Below are positions 8,562 to 17,888 of a stretch of 64,000 nucleotides of DNA, one piece after another. The position numbers and the translations under genes were made by a program. Location: positions 682,001-746,000 of the forward strand of contig NZ_JBCFYD010000001.1 of the NCBI RefSeq assembly GCF_038594945.1, given 5' to 3'. Positions within the stretch are counted from its first letter, which is position 1; every line of letters begins with the position of its first letter. The stretch comes from Fodinibius sp. Rm-B-1B1-1 (GTDB lineage: Bacteria; Bacteroidota; Rhodothermia; Balneolales; Balneolaceae). A model generated the notes under the pieces. That model ran no database searches, was not told the origin of the DNA, and saw only the letters and a list, made by a program, of their open reading frames with translations.

Positions 8562-10337
8562 TTACCCGCGCAATAGTTGGGCTCGGTTATCTTCGATATC
8601 CGCTTCCTTCTTAAGCTGTTCAAGCCAAACACTCATAAAGGCCTGGCTTTTCTGTTGACGCAATTGCTGTCGAATCCGTTGTCGAACATCAGCAGTCAAA
8701 TTATCCAAATTCGCCTCATACAGTTCATCAAGCTGAACAACAAAAGCAGCAGAGGTACCTTCAATGGCACCTGAAAGTTCTCCTTGATTCAATCCAAAGA
8801 TAGCACCAATAACTCTGGGCTCCCTGCCAGCACCCTCAAGTGTTGCCGAACTCTTAGCCAGCGACTTTACTGATGTTACCTCTTTACCTGAGGCTTCTGC
8901 AATACTCTGCAGATCTGTATTTTGTCCCAATAATTCTTCGACCTTAGCAATGGCCTGCTGCTTGCGTTTATTATTTGTTACAATCGTTCTAATTTGCTCT
9001 TTAACCTCCTCAAAAGGCTCGGTACCTGCTTCTGTGATCTCACTCACTTTAATAACCACAAACTGTTCAGTGAGTTCAATGGGATCCGAAACCTGTCCCT
9101 CATAAGCCGTTTCTAAAAAGCGCATAATCTGCTGACTCTGCCCCAGACCGGAAATAAAGTTATTTCCTTTTGTCGCAAACCCTTCACTTACCTCCAGCTC
9201 ACGCCGCTCAGCTTCAGCATTAAAGCCATCTTCCTGAGCATAGAAACTAAAGTCATCAGCCGTTTCGGCTCGGGCATCAATAGTTGCAATAGGGTCAGCA
9301 GTAATATCCCGGCTAAATACTACAAAACTCACTTCGTTACTTGTTTCATCTAATTTCTTTAACAAGTAAAGCCGCCCTTGGTCCTGAATTACATCCGTAA
9401 CTTCGCCAACTCCCACATCTAATACCGGCTGATACAGTTCACGAATCTCATCTTTTGCTGTATTCTTTACACTATAGTCAGTTGTGGATTGATAGCGATT
9501 AAAAAACAACGAATCATTTTCGGCAGTGGCAAAATCTGACTTCAGCCGATTTACCTCCTCAAACGTTCGGGTTGTATCCTTTGATGTTGGCGTTTTGTCA
9601 AAGCTCACATACTGGATACGATATGACTCCTTGCGCTTAAATTCATCCTGATTATCATTGTAGTAGCTACGCAAATCACTTTCCGAAACGGAAACTTCCT
9701 CTTCTGATACCTCAGCATACGGGAAACGTACATACGAAACATCAGCATTTGTATTATTACGGATGTACTGTTGCTCAACCTCATATTCACTAACATCCAT
9801 TGACGACTGCAGATAGTTATTCATTTTCTGCTGCTGACGCTTTTGACGCATCTGTTGCTCAACAGAAATTAACAGCTGAGTATTTTCCGGGGATTCAACC
9901 CATGATTGTAAAGCAACCCGGTCGATAGAACCATCTTCATTCGAGAAGTTTTGGCGGATAATAGGATCCGGATTAGGACCTGTAATCATATCAACCACCT
10001 CCTGATCGGTAACCGTAATCCCCAAGTCATCCATTTTATCTTGCAATAACTGGCTGTTTACCAAATCGTCCCAAGCCTGCTGTTCGTATTGGGCACGAAC
10101 TTCGGGTGTCATTGAATTGCCTGTCTGCTGAGAATACTGCTGCGTATAATACTGCAGGCGATTATTATAATCTTCCAGTGAAATAGGTTCTCCATTAACC
10201 GATCCAAGTGTTCGGGGACCTTGCTGTATCACATCAAACATATTGGTATCAGCAAGCATCCATAACACTCCGAATGAGAAAATAAGTACCCAGAGAATGG
10301 CTCCGGTACTCTTTCTCATTTTATCCATTACACCCAT
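8562..10337 (-). CDS. PpiD/SurA-like periplasmic peptidyl-prolyl isomerase/chaperone
   Basis: 591 aa. A short cytoplasmic N-terminus (MGVMDKMRKSTG) precedes a single membrane helix (about 13-30), then a SurA_N-type chaperone region (VNGEPISLEDYNNRLQYY, about 47-65) with coiled segments to about residue 220. A parvulin-like region lies around 225-340 (YRIQYVSFDKTP, GVGEVTDVIQDQGRLYLLKK), and a second degenerate one follows (FISGLGQSQQ, LTEQFVVIKVSEI). This is the PpiD layout: an inner-membrane-anchored folding factor for outer-membrane and periplasmic proteins at the Sec exit. Single-gene unit with its own terminator. Isomerase activity is uncertain because the parvulin regions are divergent. 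Confidence 0.8.
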   Translation of the reverse strand: MGVMDKMRKSTGAILWVLIFSFGVLWMLADTNMFDVIQQGPRTLGSVNGEPISLEDYNNRLQYYTQQYSQQTGNSMTPEVRAQYEQQAWDDLVNSQLLQDKMDDLGITVTDQEVVDMITGPNPDPIIRQNFSNEDGSIDRVALQSWVESPENTQLLISVEQQMRQKRQQQKMNNYLQSSMDVSEYEVEQQYIRNNTNADVSYVRFPYAEVSEEEVSVSESDLRSYYNDNQDEFKRKESYRIQYVSFDKTPTSKDTTRTFEEVNRLKSDFATAENDSLFFNRYQSTTDYSVKNTAKDEIRELYQPVLDVGVGEVTDVIQDQGRLYLLKKLDETSNEVSFVVFSRDITADPIATIDARAETADDFSFYAQEDGFNAEAERRELEVSEGFATKGNNFISGLGQSQQIMRFLETAYEGQVSDPIELTEQFVVIKVSEITEAGTEPFEEVKEQIRTIVTNNKRKQQAIAKVEELLGQNTDLQSIAEASGKEVTSVKSLAKSSATLEGAGREPRVIGAIFGLNQGELSGAIEGTSAAFVVQLDELYEANLDNLTADVRQRIRQQLRQQKSQAFMSVWLEQLKKEADIEDNRAQLLRG

Positions 10338-10505
10338 AAAATCCTCTTATCTACGTCTTAATTGATTCAAAAATGACATTCATGTGCTTTTCACAAGCTT
10401 CCAAATATACAAGAAGGCAGTGCTAAGAGCAATCTGGCAAGCAGAGAAATTGTTAACGGAATAATCCAAAAAAGATTATTTCCACAAACTACGGTAAACA
10501 GTAAC

Positions 10506-11435
10506 TTAAAACACTTCGATAAGCCGCATGTGTTTCAGATATTTGCGTGGATTCTCATTGATATTTTTGATCAAGGAATCCATCTCTCGGCTCATACTTT
10601 CCAAATTATCATACAATGCCGGATCATTCACCATCTTGCCAAGACTTCCTTCTCCCGAATTAATTTTGACAAGAATATCCTGCAGTTCACTATTTGTTTT
10701 CCTTAGATCTTTACTCAGAACTTCCAACTCATCAATCGATGTATCTAAACCGGCCAGTACCGAATCAACGCGTGACTTATTGCGAGTACTCATTGTATCC
10801 ACATTTGCTAACACTCGTTCGGCGTGCCGAATACTTGACTCAATCTTAACGCGTTCATTTTCAAGAACAGTGGCGATTTGGTCGGATGTATAATTTAGAT
10901 TTTGAAATACACTGTCAATTTTCCCTTTGGCCTCATCATCAAGAACATCATTAAGCTGGGCCAAAAAGCTATTTAACTGTTCAAAAGATTCCGAGACATC
11001 CTCACTCAAGGCTTCCCCTTCATCTTTAAACGTTTCCATCATGCCCGCGCGGTATTTTCCTTCAATGGTATCACCATAGCTAAGCATCTCTGGGGAATCT
11101 CCACGCTCAACCACAATTGCCTTTTCATCGAGCAATCCAGACGATTGTAAATACGCAACTGAATTTTGAGGAATACCTACACCAAGTTCGAAACTTAGCG
11201 TTACGGCAACACTATCACTGTCCATAAGTTCCATCTTTTTCACCGAGCCCACTTTTACCCCGTTGATGTAAATATAATTTCCCGGTGAAAGACCATCGGT
11301 ACGATCAAAGGTGGAGTGTATAATCTGCGACTGACGGAACATAGGCAAGTCACTCATCACTCGATACCCAATAAACCCGATAGCAAGGGCTACTAAAATT
11401 GTTAATGCTACTTTTAATTCGTTACTGATTTTCAA
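10506..11435 (-). CDS. mlaD: MlaD/MCE-family phospholipid transport substrate-binding protein
   Basis: 309 aa: an N-terminal membrane helix (about 8-26), then the MCE/MlaD domain (about 40-115) with the typical RTDGLSPGNYIYINGVKVGSV motif. A long, mostly helical/coiled tail (about 130-309) may form the needle or tunnel extension. In the Mla system the periplasmic MCE hexamer carries phospholipids between the membranes. It is the last gene of mlaE-mlaF-mlaD, 14 bp after mlaF. The long helical tail exceeds E. coli MlaD and recalls PqiB/LetB-like or plant TGD2-like proteins. Confidence 0.88.
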   Translation of the reverse strand: MKISNELKVALTILVALAIGFIGYRVMSDLPMFRQSQIIHSTFDRTDGLSPGNYIYINGVKVGSVKKMELMDSDSVAVTLSFELGVGIPQNSVAYLQSSGLLDEKAIVVERGDSPEMLSYGDTIEGKYRAGMMETFKDEGEALSEDVSESFEQLNSFLAQLNDVLDDEAKGKIDSVFQNLNYTSDQIATVLENERVKIESSIRHAERVLANVDTMSTRNKSRVDSVLAGLDTSIDELEVLSKDLRKTNSELQDILVKINSGEGSLGKMVNDPALYDNLESMSREMDSLIKNINENPRKYLKHMRLIEVF

Positions 11436-11449
11436 AATAACTCCGCTAA

Positions 11450-12190
11450 TTAATTTTTAATTTGATACTCGCTTGCAGTAATAAAATCCATCAACTGTTG
11501 ATTATCGCTTTTCCTCATTTCCTCAACAGTGCCATGCCAGCACAATTCCTGATTCTCGAGAAATACTACCTTTTCTGCAATCTGTAAAACACTGTGAATA
11601 TCGTGCGTTACAACAATGGATGTAATACTTAAATTCTCGGCCATAGAGATGATTAAATTATTAATCTCTGACGATGTTTGTGGGTCCAGACCGGAGGTTG
11701 GCTCGTCATATACCAAAAAGTCGGGCTGCAGAATGGTAGCCCTGGCCAGTGCTACTCTCCGCTGCATTCCACCTGACAGTTCAGCAGGTGATTTTTCGCC
11801 AGTCCCTTCAAGATTAACCATTCCCAAAGCGTCCTCTACTTTAGCTACAATTTTATCTTCAGAAAAGTCTGTGAAGTAACGTAGCGGAAAAGCTACATTT
11901 TCAAAAGTATTGAGCGAATCGAACAGAGCCGAACCCTGAAATAATACACCAAAGCGCTGACGCATTTTTCGTAACGCTATGTATTCAAGCTCAAATACAT
12001 TTTTCCCATCAATAATAACTTCACCCGAATCGGGATACATCAGGGCATTTAAGTGCTTTACCAATACGGATTTCCCACAACCTGAACGACCAATAATAGC
12101 AACGGTTTCTCCATCTCCAATATCAAATGAGACATCTTTCCAAACAAGGAGATCGCCAAAACTTTTTTTGAGATTTCGTATTTCTATCAT
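11450..12190 (-). CDS. mlaF: MlaF-type ABC transporter ATP-binding protein
   Basis: 246 aa, a single ABC ATPase domain. Walker A is GRSGCGKS (about 34-41), the signature is LSGGMQRRVALARA (about 136-149) and Walker B is FLVYDEPTSGLDP (about 156-168), followed by a switch His in VTHDIH. It powers lipid transfer with MlaE (16 bp upstream) and MlaD (14 bp downstream). Gene order and spacing are those of a single operon. Confidence 0.92.
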   Translation of the reverse strand: MIEIRNLKKSFGDLLVWKDVSFDIGDGETVAIIGRSGCGKSVLVKHLNALMYPDSGEVIIDGKNVFELEYIALRKMRQRFGVLFQGSALFDSLNTFENVAFPLRYFTDFSEDKIVAKVEDALGMVNLEGTGEKSPAELSGGMQRRVALARATILQPDFLVYDEPTSGLDPQTSSEINNLIISMAENLSITSIVVTHDIHSVLQIAEKVVFLENQELCWHGTVEEMRKSDNQQLMDFITASEYQIKN

Positions 12191-12205
12191 CTTTATTTTT
12201 TGAAC

Positions 12206-12943
12206 TTATAAGAACACGGCCGCCAACACAAAATCGGCTAACAGTACATAAATACAACTTAAAACAGTAGCCTGAGTCGTACTATTACCAACTCCTTCGG
12301 CGCCACCAGATGCATAATATCCCTTAAAACACGAAACAGAGGTTATTACAAAACCAAATACAAAAGCTTTAAGAATACCAAATGTTACATCCCAGGGATA
12401 AAAGAACTCACGTGCTCCCTCCATAAATTCAGCAGGAGGAATTGCTCCCGATAGGCCTCCGGCCACAACACCACCGATAATACCAGAAATACTGGCAAAT
12501 ATATATAACATCGGAAACATAATAAGTCCTGCCAATACACGCGGCAGTACAAGAAATGAAACGGAGTTAAATCCCATTGATTCCAAGGCGTCAATTTGCT
12601 CGCTTACACGCATAGTCCCGAGCTCGGTTGCTATACGTGCTCCTACCTTGCCGGCCAGAACCAAACTTGTGATCACTGCCGCAAGCTCAATAAGTAACGA
12701 TTCGGATGTAATAGCGCCAATTACAGAGATGGGGATAAAAGCAATCTCAAGCTGGTAGGCCGTCTGAATGGTCATTACGGCACCAGTAAAAACCCCCGTC
12801 AACAATACAATAGGTACCGACTCGTAACCTATTTTTAAAAGTTCATTAACGAGATTTTTCTTGTAGGTATTTACCTCGTACAACGAACGCAACGACCTGT
12901 ATAACAACAGGCTATATCTTCCTAATTTTTCTAATGCTTCCAT
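12206..12943 (-). CDS. mlaE: MlaE-type lipid ABC transporter permease
   Basis: 245 aa, DUF140/MlaE family, with about five membrane helices. Conserved family segments include ELGTMRVSEQIDALESMG (about 125-142) and RVLAGLIMFPML. It starts the mlaE-F-D operon and is divergent from the K+ channel gene (122 bp between starts). The mlaB and mlaC partners of E. coli are not nearby, as is usual in this group. Confidence 0.92.
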   Translation of the reverse strand: MEALEKLGRYSLLLYRSLRSLYEVNTYKKNLVNELLKIGYESVPIVLLTGVFTGAVMTIQTAYQLEIAFIPISVIGAITSESLLIELAAVITSLVLAGKVGARIATELGTMRVSEQIDALESMGFNSVSFLVLPRVLAGLIMFPMLYIFASISGIIGGVVAGGLSGAIPPAEFMEGAREFFYPWDVTFGILKAFVFGFVITSVSCFKGYYASGGAEGVGNSTTQATVLSCIYVLLADFVLAAVFL

Positions 12944-13065
12944 AAATCATATTGTGCTAAAAGAACCTTGGAAACTATTAAATTTATCGGTCGTTGTCAT
13001 TTCAAACGCATTAATTTTTAGACTATATTAATCCCTGTTGAATTAATTGAAGCAACAACTCATAA

Positions 13066-14172
13066 ATGACCCCCTTTTACGACGACATTATAGATAATAT
13101 TATAGTGCTAAGGATTTCTATTGCACTATCTATTTTGGCAGTCGTATTCCTGCTTGGTTCTTTGGGATACCATTTTATCGAAGGTATGCCCTTTTTTGAT
13201 GGGTTTTATATGACTTTCATCACTATCACCACTATAGGTTTTACCGAACTGAAAAACCTGTCGCAGATGGGCCGTATCTTAACGATGGTACTATTTGTTA
13301 TGGGGATTGGGGTAATCTCTTATATTGCCTCTCAAACAACACAGCTTATATTTGAAAGTGAAATTTTTAGGATTCGAGCTATGAAAAAGCAACTCCAAAA
13401 GATGGAGCAACATTATATTATTGCAGGCTATGGCCGCATTGGTCACCGTATTGCAGAAGTGCTAAAAGATGCAGATATCCCCATTGTTGTTATTGATAAT
13501 AGGGAAAGCAGTCTCGAACGGGTAAAAAATGAAAACCTGCTATATGTAGCCGGTGATGCTCAAGATGAGGACGTTCTTAAAGAGGCCGGAATTGAACGAG
13601 CCAAAGGATTAATCTGCACCTTGTCAAGAGATCAGGATAATGTTTTTGTAACGCTCATTGCTCGTGATATAAATTCCGATATCTTTATTCTTGTGCGAAC
13701 GAACCATCACCATAATACCAAAAAGATTTTGCGTGCCGGTGCCGATAAAGTAATATCCCCGTATGAAATTGGAGCAGACCGAATGGCCAATGTGATATTG
13801 CGTCCAAATGTTGACCAATTTATGAACCGCATTTTAGATGGCACCACCCAAGATCACGTGTTCGATGAGGTTAAAGTTTTTGAAGGATCTGAATTAGCAA
13901 ACAAAACGTTACAAGATGCTCAGATTCGGCAAAAGTATTTTGTCGTCATTATTGCCATCATTCCAGAAGACCAAGAAAAAATTCAATTTAATCCAGGTAG
14001 CCAAGACAAAATCTCAGTTGGCGACTCTCTAATTGTACTGGGTGATTTTGAACGTATAAAACATCTCAGAGAAAAGGGATGTAAAGACTTTCGCACACTC
14101 GAGGAACGCGTTTCAAATCATGACTTCATAAATAACCTTAACTCTCCAAAAAATAATATCCAATCTACATGA
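13066..14172 (+). CDS. Two-helix K+ channel-like protein with RCK (TrkA-N/TrkA-C) domains
   Basis: 368 aa. Two membrane helices (about 14-35 and 68-90) flank a pore loop (about 45-62). A cytoplasmic RCK_N Rossmann domain (about 113-240, nucleotide motif GYGRIGHRI) and an RCK_C domain (about 270-345) follow, the MthK-like order. The selectivity filter reads TTIGFTE instead of TxGYG/TxGFG: the second Gly is Thr60. All other features are those of a ligand-gated K+ channel, so K+ selectivity is likely but not certain. Its stop overlaps the aroC start (ATGA), implying coupling. The last about 25 residues are polar and probably disordered. Confidence 0.8.
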   Translation: MTPFYDDIIDNIIVLRISIALSILAVVFLLGSLGYHFIEGMPFFDGFYMTFITITTIGFTELKNLSQMGRILTMVLFVMGIGVISYIASQTTQLIFESEIFRIRAMKKQLQKMEQHYIIAGYGRIGHRIAEVLKDADIPIVVIDNRESSLERVKNENLLYVAGDAQDEDVLKEAGIERAKGLICTLSRDQDNVFVTLIARDINSDIFILVRTNHHHNTKKILRAGADKVISPYEIGADRMANVILRPNVDQFMNRILDGTTQDHVFDEVKVFEGSELANKTLQDAQIRQKYFVVIIAIIPEDQEKIQFNPGSQDKISVGDSLIVLGDFERIKHLREKGCKDFRTLEERVSNHDFINNLNSPKNNIQST

Positions 14173-15350
14173 TACGATACTTAACGGCCGGCGAATCACA
14201 CGGACCACAACTGACAGGCATCGTTGAAGGAGTACCAGCAGGATTGCCTATTACCGAAGACGAAATTGCCCTGCACTTGGCACGCCGTCAAAAAGGATAT
14301 GGACGCGGCGGACGAATGGCTTTTGAAAAAGATCGCGCTGATATTTCATCGGGTGTCCGCTTTGGCAAAACAACGGGAGCTCCTATTGCCCTGCAGATGC
14401 CCAACCGTGCTCATAAAAAAGACGATTCTAACTGGCCCAAAGTATTAGCTAAAGAAGGGGATGGTGAAGATGTTGAAAAGATTACCGTTCCACGTCCCGG
14501 GCATGCCGATCTTACTGGTATCCAAAAGTATCGTTATGATGATATACGTCCCGCCATTGAGCGTTCAAGTGCCCGCGAAACGGCTATGCGCGTAGCCTGC
14601 AGTTCCATCGCTCGAAAATTTCTAAAACATTTTGGAATTGAAATCGGCGGCCATGTTACCCGGATCGGCAGCGTGGGGTATGATAATTCCTGGGAGGATG
14701 TTCGAGCTATTACAGATCCGCTTGCTGAAAAGGGCGCTGAAACTATTTTTGAAAAGTCTGATGAGTCACCCGTTCGATGTCTTGACGAAGAACTTACCCA
14801 AGAGATGCGCGACCTGATTATCAAGCGTCGTAAAGAGGGTAGCTCCCTTGGCGGACATTGGGAAGTTATCGTCACCGGACTACCGGCAGGTCTTGGCAGT
14901 TTTGTCCACTGGGACCGCAAGCTCGAAGGGCAACTGGCTCAAGCTATCATGGGTACCCAAGCCATGAAGGGGTTTGAAATAGGACAAGGATTTGAATCCG
15001 GACGGCGTCATGGACAAGTGGTACATGACGAAATTTCTTATGAAGATGACACGTACAAACGGAAGACCAACCGCATGGGAGGCATCGAAGGTGGAATTAC
15101 AACCGGTATGCCGCTCATTATCCGAGGCGTCATGAAACCTATCCCTACCATGCTTACTCCTATCGATACAGTAGATATCGAAACCAAAGAAAAGAAAGAC
15201 ACCCGCTACGAACGGTCGGACGTGTGTGCATTGCCGCGAGCTATTGTGGTGATGGAAAGTGTAATTGCACCCGTGCTTGCCAATACCTTTTTAGAAAAAT
15301 TTGGCGGCGACTCTATCGAGGAAATTGAAGAACGCTATCAACATCAATAA
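14169..15350 (+). CDS. aroC: Chorismate synthase
   Basis: 393 aa, complete. It eliminates phosphate from EPSP to give chorismate, the last step of the shikimate pathway, using reduced FMN. Signatures seen: TAGESHGPQLTGIVEGVPAG near the N-terminus, RPGHADLTGIQKY (about 112-124) and RSSARETAMRVACSSIARKF (about 134-153), plus the C-terminal GGIEGGITTGMPL and RSDVCALPRA. The start codon overlaps the stop of the channel gene by 4 bases. No other aromatic-pathway gene is adjacent. Confidence 0.96.
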   Translation: MIRYLTAGESHGPQLTGIVEGVPAGLPITEDEIALHLARRQKGYGRGGRMAFEKDRADISSGVRFGKTTGAPIALQMPNRAHKKDDSNWPKVLAKEGDGEDVEKITVPRPGHADLTGIQKYRYDDIRPAIERSSARETAMRVACSSIARKFLKHFGIEIGGHVTRIGSVGYDNSWEDVRAITDPLAEKGAETIFEKSDESPVRCLDEELTQEMRDLIIKRRKEGSSLGGHWEVIVTGLPAGLGSFVHWDRKLEGQLAQAIMGTQAMKGFEIGQGFESGRRHGQVVHDEISYEDDTYKRKTNRMGGIEGGITTGMPLIIRGVMKPIPTMLTPIDTVDIETKEKKDTRYERSDVCALPRAIVVMESVIAPVLANTFLEKFGGDSIEEIEERYQHQ

Positions 15351-15457
15351 TAACCCTTTATCAATTAAAGATAACAATGATGTATGGTTGCAATTTCTGT
15401 ATTTTCTTGTTGGAACATAAAATACCGTCCCTAACTCTAACGTTACTGTAACCTATT

Positions 15458-15805
15458 ATGAGTTCAGAGGAACAATCTAAAATAAAGCAACTGGCTCGAC
15501 AGATTAAGAATAATCCCGGCGATTCCTTCTCGAAATTTGCCCTTGCACTTGAGTTTCGCAAAGGGGGCGAATTCAAGAAAGCACGTATTTTGTTTGAGGA
15601 TATCTTGTCGAGCGATCCCGAATATGTAGGCGTCTATTATCATTTAGGGAAGCTTTATGAAGCTTTAGACCATTTGAGCGAGGCTGCAGAATTGTATCAA
15701 AAAGGTATACAAGTGGCAGTACGCCAAAAAGAGCAGCGCACTGAAAAGGAACTCAGAGAAGCTCTTATGCAAGTAGAAACGGAAATGGAAGAACGATCAA
15801 GCTGA
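15458..15805 (+). CDS. TPR-repeat protein
   Basis: 115 aa with about two tetratricopeptide repeats (residues about 20-90, e.g. FALALEFRKGGEFKKARILFE and VYYHLGKLYEALDHLSEAAELY). No signal peptide or membrane helix, so a cytoplasmic scaffold is likely. Its TGA overlaps the ATG of the following LysM protein by one base (TGATG), so the two are probably made together. No specific partner can be named. Confidence 0.75.
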   Translation: MSSEEQSKIKQLARQIKNNPGDSFSKFALALEFRKGGEFKKARILFEDILSSDPEYVGVYYHLGKLYEALDHLSEAAELYQKGIQVAVRQKEQRTEKELREALMQVETEMEERSS

Positions 15806-16914
15806 TGATAAAACTATCTTTTTTTAAGACTTTTGCACTCCTCCTTTTTACAGTATTCTGCATTACCAGTAGTTCATGGGCACAAACAAATACCCATACC
15901 GTCAAACAGGGCGAAACATTGTTTAGTATTGCCCAACAATACGATGTAGATGTAAACCAAATACGAGATTGGAATAACCTGCGCGGCAATGAACTTTCGG
16001 TGGGACAAACCCTACTTATTAGCCAACCCTCTTCCAATGCAGCTATTACCCATACAATACAGCGTCAAGAAACCCTCTTTTCAATATCGAAACAATACAA
16101 TGTGAGTATCGCTGAAATAAAAAGCTGGAATCAATTATCAGCAAATAACCTTCAGGTGGGGCAAGAACTTACGATCTATCCTTCCAAAAAATCGAATCAG
16201 CAACAACAGTCATTAGTCGTTGATCAAAACACGCAACGTAATAGTTACTATACCGTAAAGAGTGGCGATTCACTCTACAAGATTGCAGACGAGTTTGATA
16301 TGACCGTCGATGAGCTAAAATCTCTTAACGACTTGAGCTCCAATACCATCCGGGTAGGACAACAGCTTACGGTGCAGGGTAAATCAACCCCACCGCCTTC
16401 GGTTGCCGTTAACAATGTTGACTCTTCTCCGCAAGGCAAATTTGTAGTCCATACGGTTTCACAATCCCAAACATTACAAGAACTGCTTAGTACCTTTCGT
16501 ATGGATGAAGAAGAATTTCAGGCTTTAAATCCTAATAGCAATAATAAAAATTTCCGGAAAGGTGATGAAGTTACAGTATTAGCCCCTCCAACCCGAACCT
16601 TTGAAAATCCCTATCTAAACAGCTCCGATTTGCAGGATTTAGGTTCTACCGCTGTATCGCAATACAGTGAAAGTGAACGGGGAAATCCTACCACCAATGG
16701 AGAGTTGTATAATCCCGAGGAATTAACGGCCGCACATTCTAATATCACGCTTGGCTCCATTATCTTTATCAAAAGTAACGACAATGATAAAGGAGTATAT
16801 GTACGGATCAATGACCGACATTCGGGAAATGGACTCAAGCTTTCATCAACGGCTTGGCAAACTTTGAACTTTTCTAAAGAACTGCCAACAGTCACCATTT
16901 ACCAAAATCAATGA
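15805..16914 (+). CDS. LysM-repeat protein with C-terminal RlpA-like (double-psi barrel) domain
   Basis: 369 aa with a signal peptide (about 1-27, ending SSWAQ). Three clear LysM repeats follow, each beginning T(H/V)xVKxGxxLFSIA or similar (about 30-72, 84-127, 150-192), and a fourth more divergent one at about 215-258. The last about 100 residues match an RlpA double-psi beta-barrel: GNPTTNGELYNPEELTAAHS, then GVYVRINDRHSGNGLKLS, retaining the His and Asp used by lytic RlpA enzymes. It should bind peptidoglycan in the periplasm and may act as a lytic transglycosylase. The operon runs TPR protein, this gene, CPBP protease, with 1- and 4-base overlaps. Confidence 0.85.
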   Translation: MIKLSFFKTFALLLFTVFCITSSSWAQTNTHTVKQGETLFSIAQQYDVDVNQIRDWNNLRGNELSVGQTLLISQPSSNAAITHTIQRQETLFSISKQYNVSIAEIKSWNQLSANNLQVGQELTIYPSKKSNQQQQSLVVDQNTQRNSYYTVKSGDSLYKIADEFDMTVDELKSLNDLSSNTIRVGQQLTVQGKSTPPPSVAVNNVDSSPQGKFVVHTVSQSQTLQELLSTFRMDEEEFQALNPNSNNKNFRKGDEVTVLAPPTRTFENPYLNSSDLQDLGSTAVSQYSESERGNPTTNGELYNPEELTAAHSNITLGSIIFIKSNDNDKGVYVRINDRHSGNGLKLSSTAWQTLNFSKELPTVTIYQNQ

Positions 16915-17639
16915 GTAAGCTTACAAATCCTATAAAACGGTATTTTAGAACTACCAACACCCTTTTATACAGCTATCTTATCAGCCTTCCCCTGTTACTG
17001 CTGTACGAAGTACTCATCTTTTTAGCCCAACCTGATACAGAGCAGGTAGTACGTATTTCGGTCGATATATGGATCAAGACTCTATTTTCTTACGTTGGGC
17101 AAGATGTCGTTTCTATTACGCTTATTTTGGTAGCTCTTATTGGACTCGTTGTGCTTTACCGTGAACGAAAAAAATTAGGGTCGCTAAAGACAAGTTATTT
17201 TTTTACAATGCTGGTTGAAGCATCGTTTTATGCCTTTCTATTGGCCATTCTGATTTCAACCACAGTCAGCGGTCTACTGCAAATAGTTCAACTATCACCT
17301 GTAGAAACGTTATCGACGCTACAACAACTTGCTCTTTCGTTGGGGGCCGGCCTTTACGAAGAATTGTTTTTTCGCGTCTTATTAGTTTCAGCACTTCTAT
17401 ACGTTTTCAAAAAAATATTCACCAAACAATCTGTTGCTTTTATTGCAGCCATGTTGTTAGCAGCAGCCATTTTTAGCTTGGTTCACTATTTTGGCGTTTA
17501 TGGTGATCCCTTTACATTCGGTTCATTTTTATTCCGTTTCTTATTTGGTCTGGCATTAAACGCCATTTACCTATGGCGGGGCTTTGGTATGGCGGCATGG
17601 ACTCATGCTATTTACGATCTGATGGTCATCGTATTTTAA
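16911..17639 (+). CDS. CPBP-family intramembrane metalloprotease
   Basis: 242 aa polytopic membrane protein (about 6-7 helices). It carries the CPBP/Abi (Rce1-like) motifs EELFFR (about residue 148-153) and FSLVHYFG (about 190), which hold the catalytic Glu pair and His in the Rce1 fold. It starts within the stop codon of the LysM protein (ATGA). Substrates are unknown. In bacteria the family has been linked to protein processing at the membrane and to bacteriocin self-immunity. Confidence 0.82.
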   Translation: MSKLTNPIKRYFRTTNTLLYSYLISLPLLLLYEVLIFLAQPDTEQVVRISVDIWIKTLFSYVGQDVVSITLILVALIGLVVLYRERKKLGSLKTSYFFTMLVEASFYAFLLAILISTTVSGLLQIVQLSPVETLSTLQQLALSLGAGLYEELFFRVLLVSALLYVFKKIFTKQSVAFIAAMLLAAAIFSLVHYFGVYGDPFTFGSFLFRFLFGLALNAIYLWRGFGMAAWTHAIYDLMVIVF

Positions 17640-17755
17640 TTTTGTAAGATTGTAAAAGCTTATACCATCAACTATATAGTTTTCCCCGATATCAACTGCA
17701 TTAACTTTGACTATAAGGTTTATCAGTTAAAACAATTAACGTTTTAACGTGATAA

Positions 17756-17782
17756 TTGATATCATAAGATTTGTTATATTTG
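17756..17782 (+). promoter_or_regulatory. Possible Bacteroidota-type promoter for the sigma-factor gene
   Basis: TATATTTG (17775-17782) fits the Bacteroidota -7 element TAnnTTTG and is preceded at 16 bp by a TTG (17756-17758). It lies about 107 bp before the start of the ECF sigma factor, in a 249-bp non-coding stretch. The match is short and AT-rich, so chance is possible. Confidence 0.3.
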
Positions 17783-17888
17783 ATGACAAGGGGAAAGTGC
17801 TATGATAATGAGTGTGATCATGATATCCACCACCTCATTGCATTACTTAATCATATTTGACTTAACAACAAACAGTTAAGCTATCGGG

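Noticed and set aside
10459-10482. Terminator downstream of mlaD
   Set aside because: The hairpin GGAATAATC/GATTATTTCC has a bulge and no T-run, so it was not annotated.
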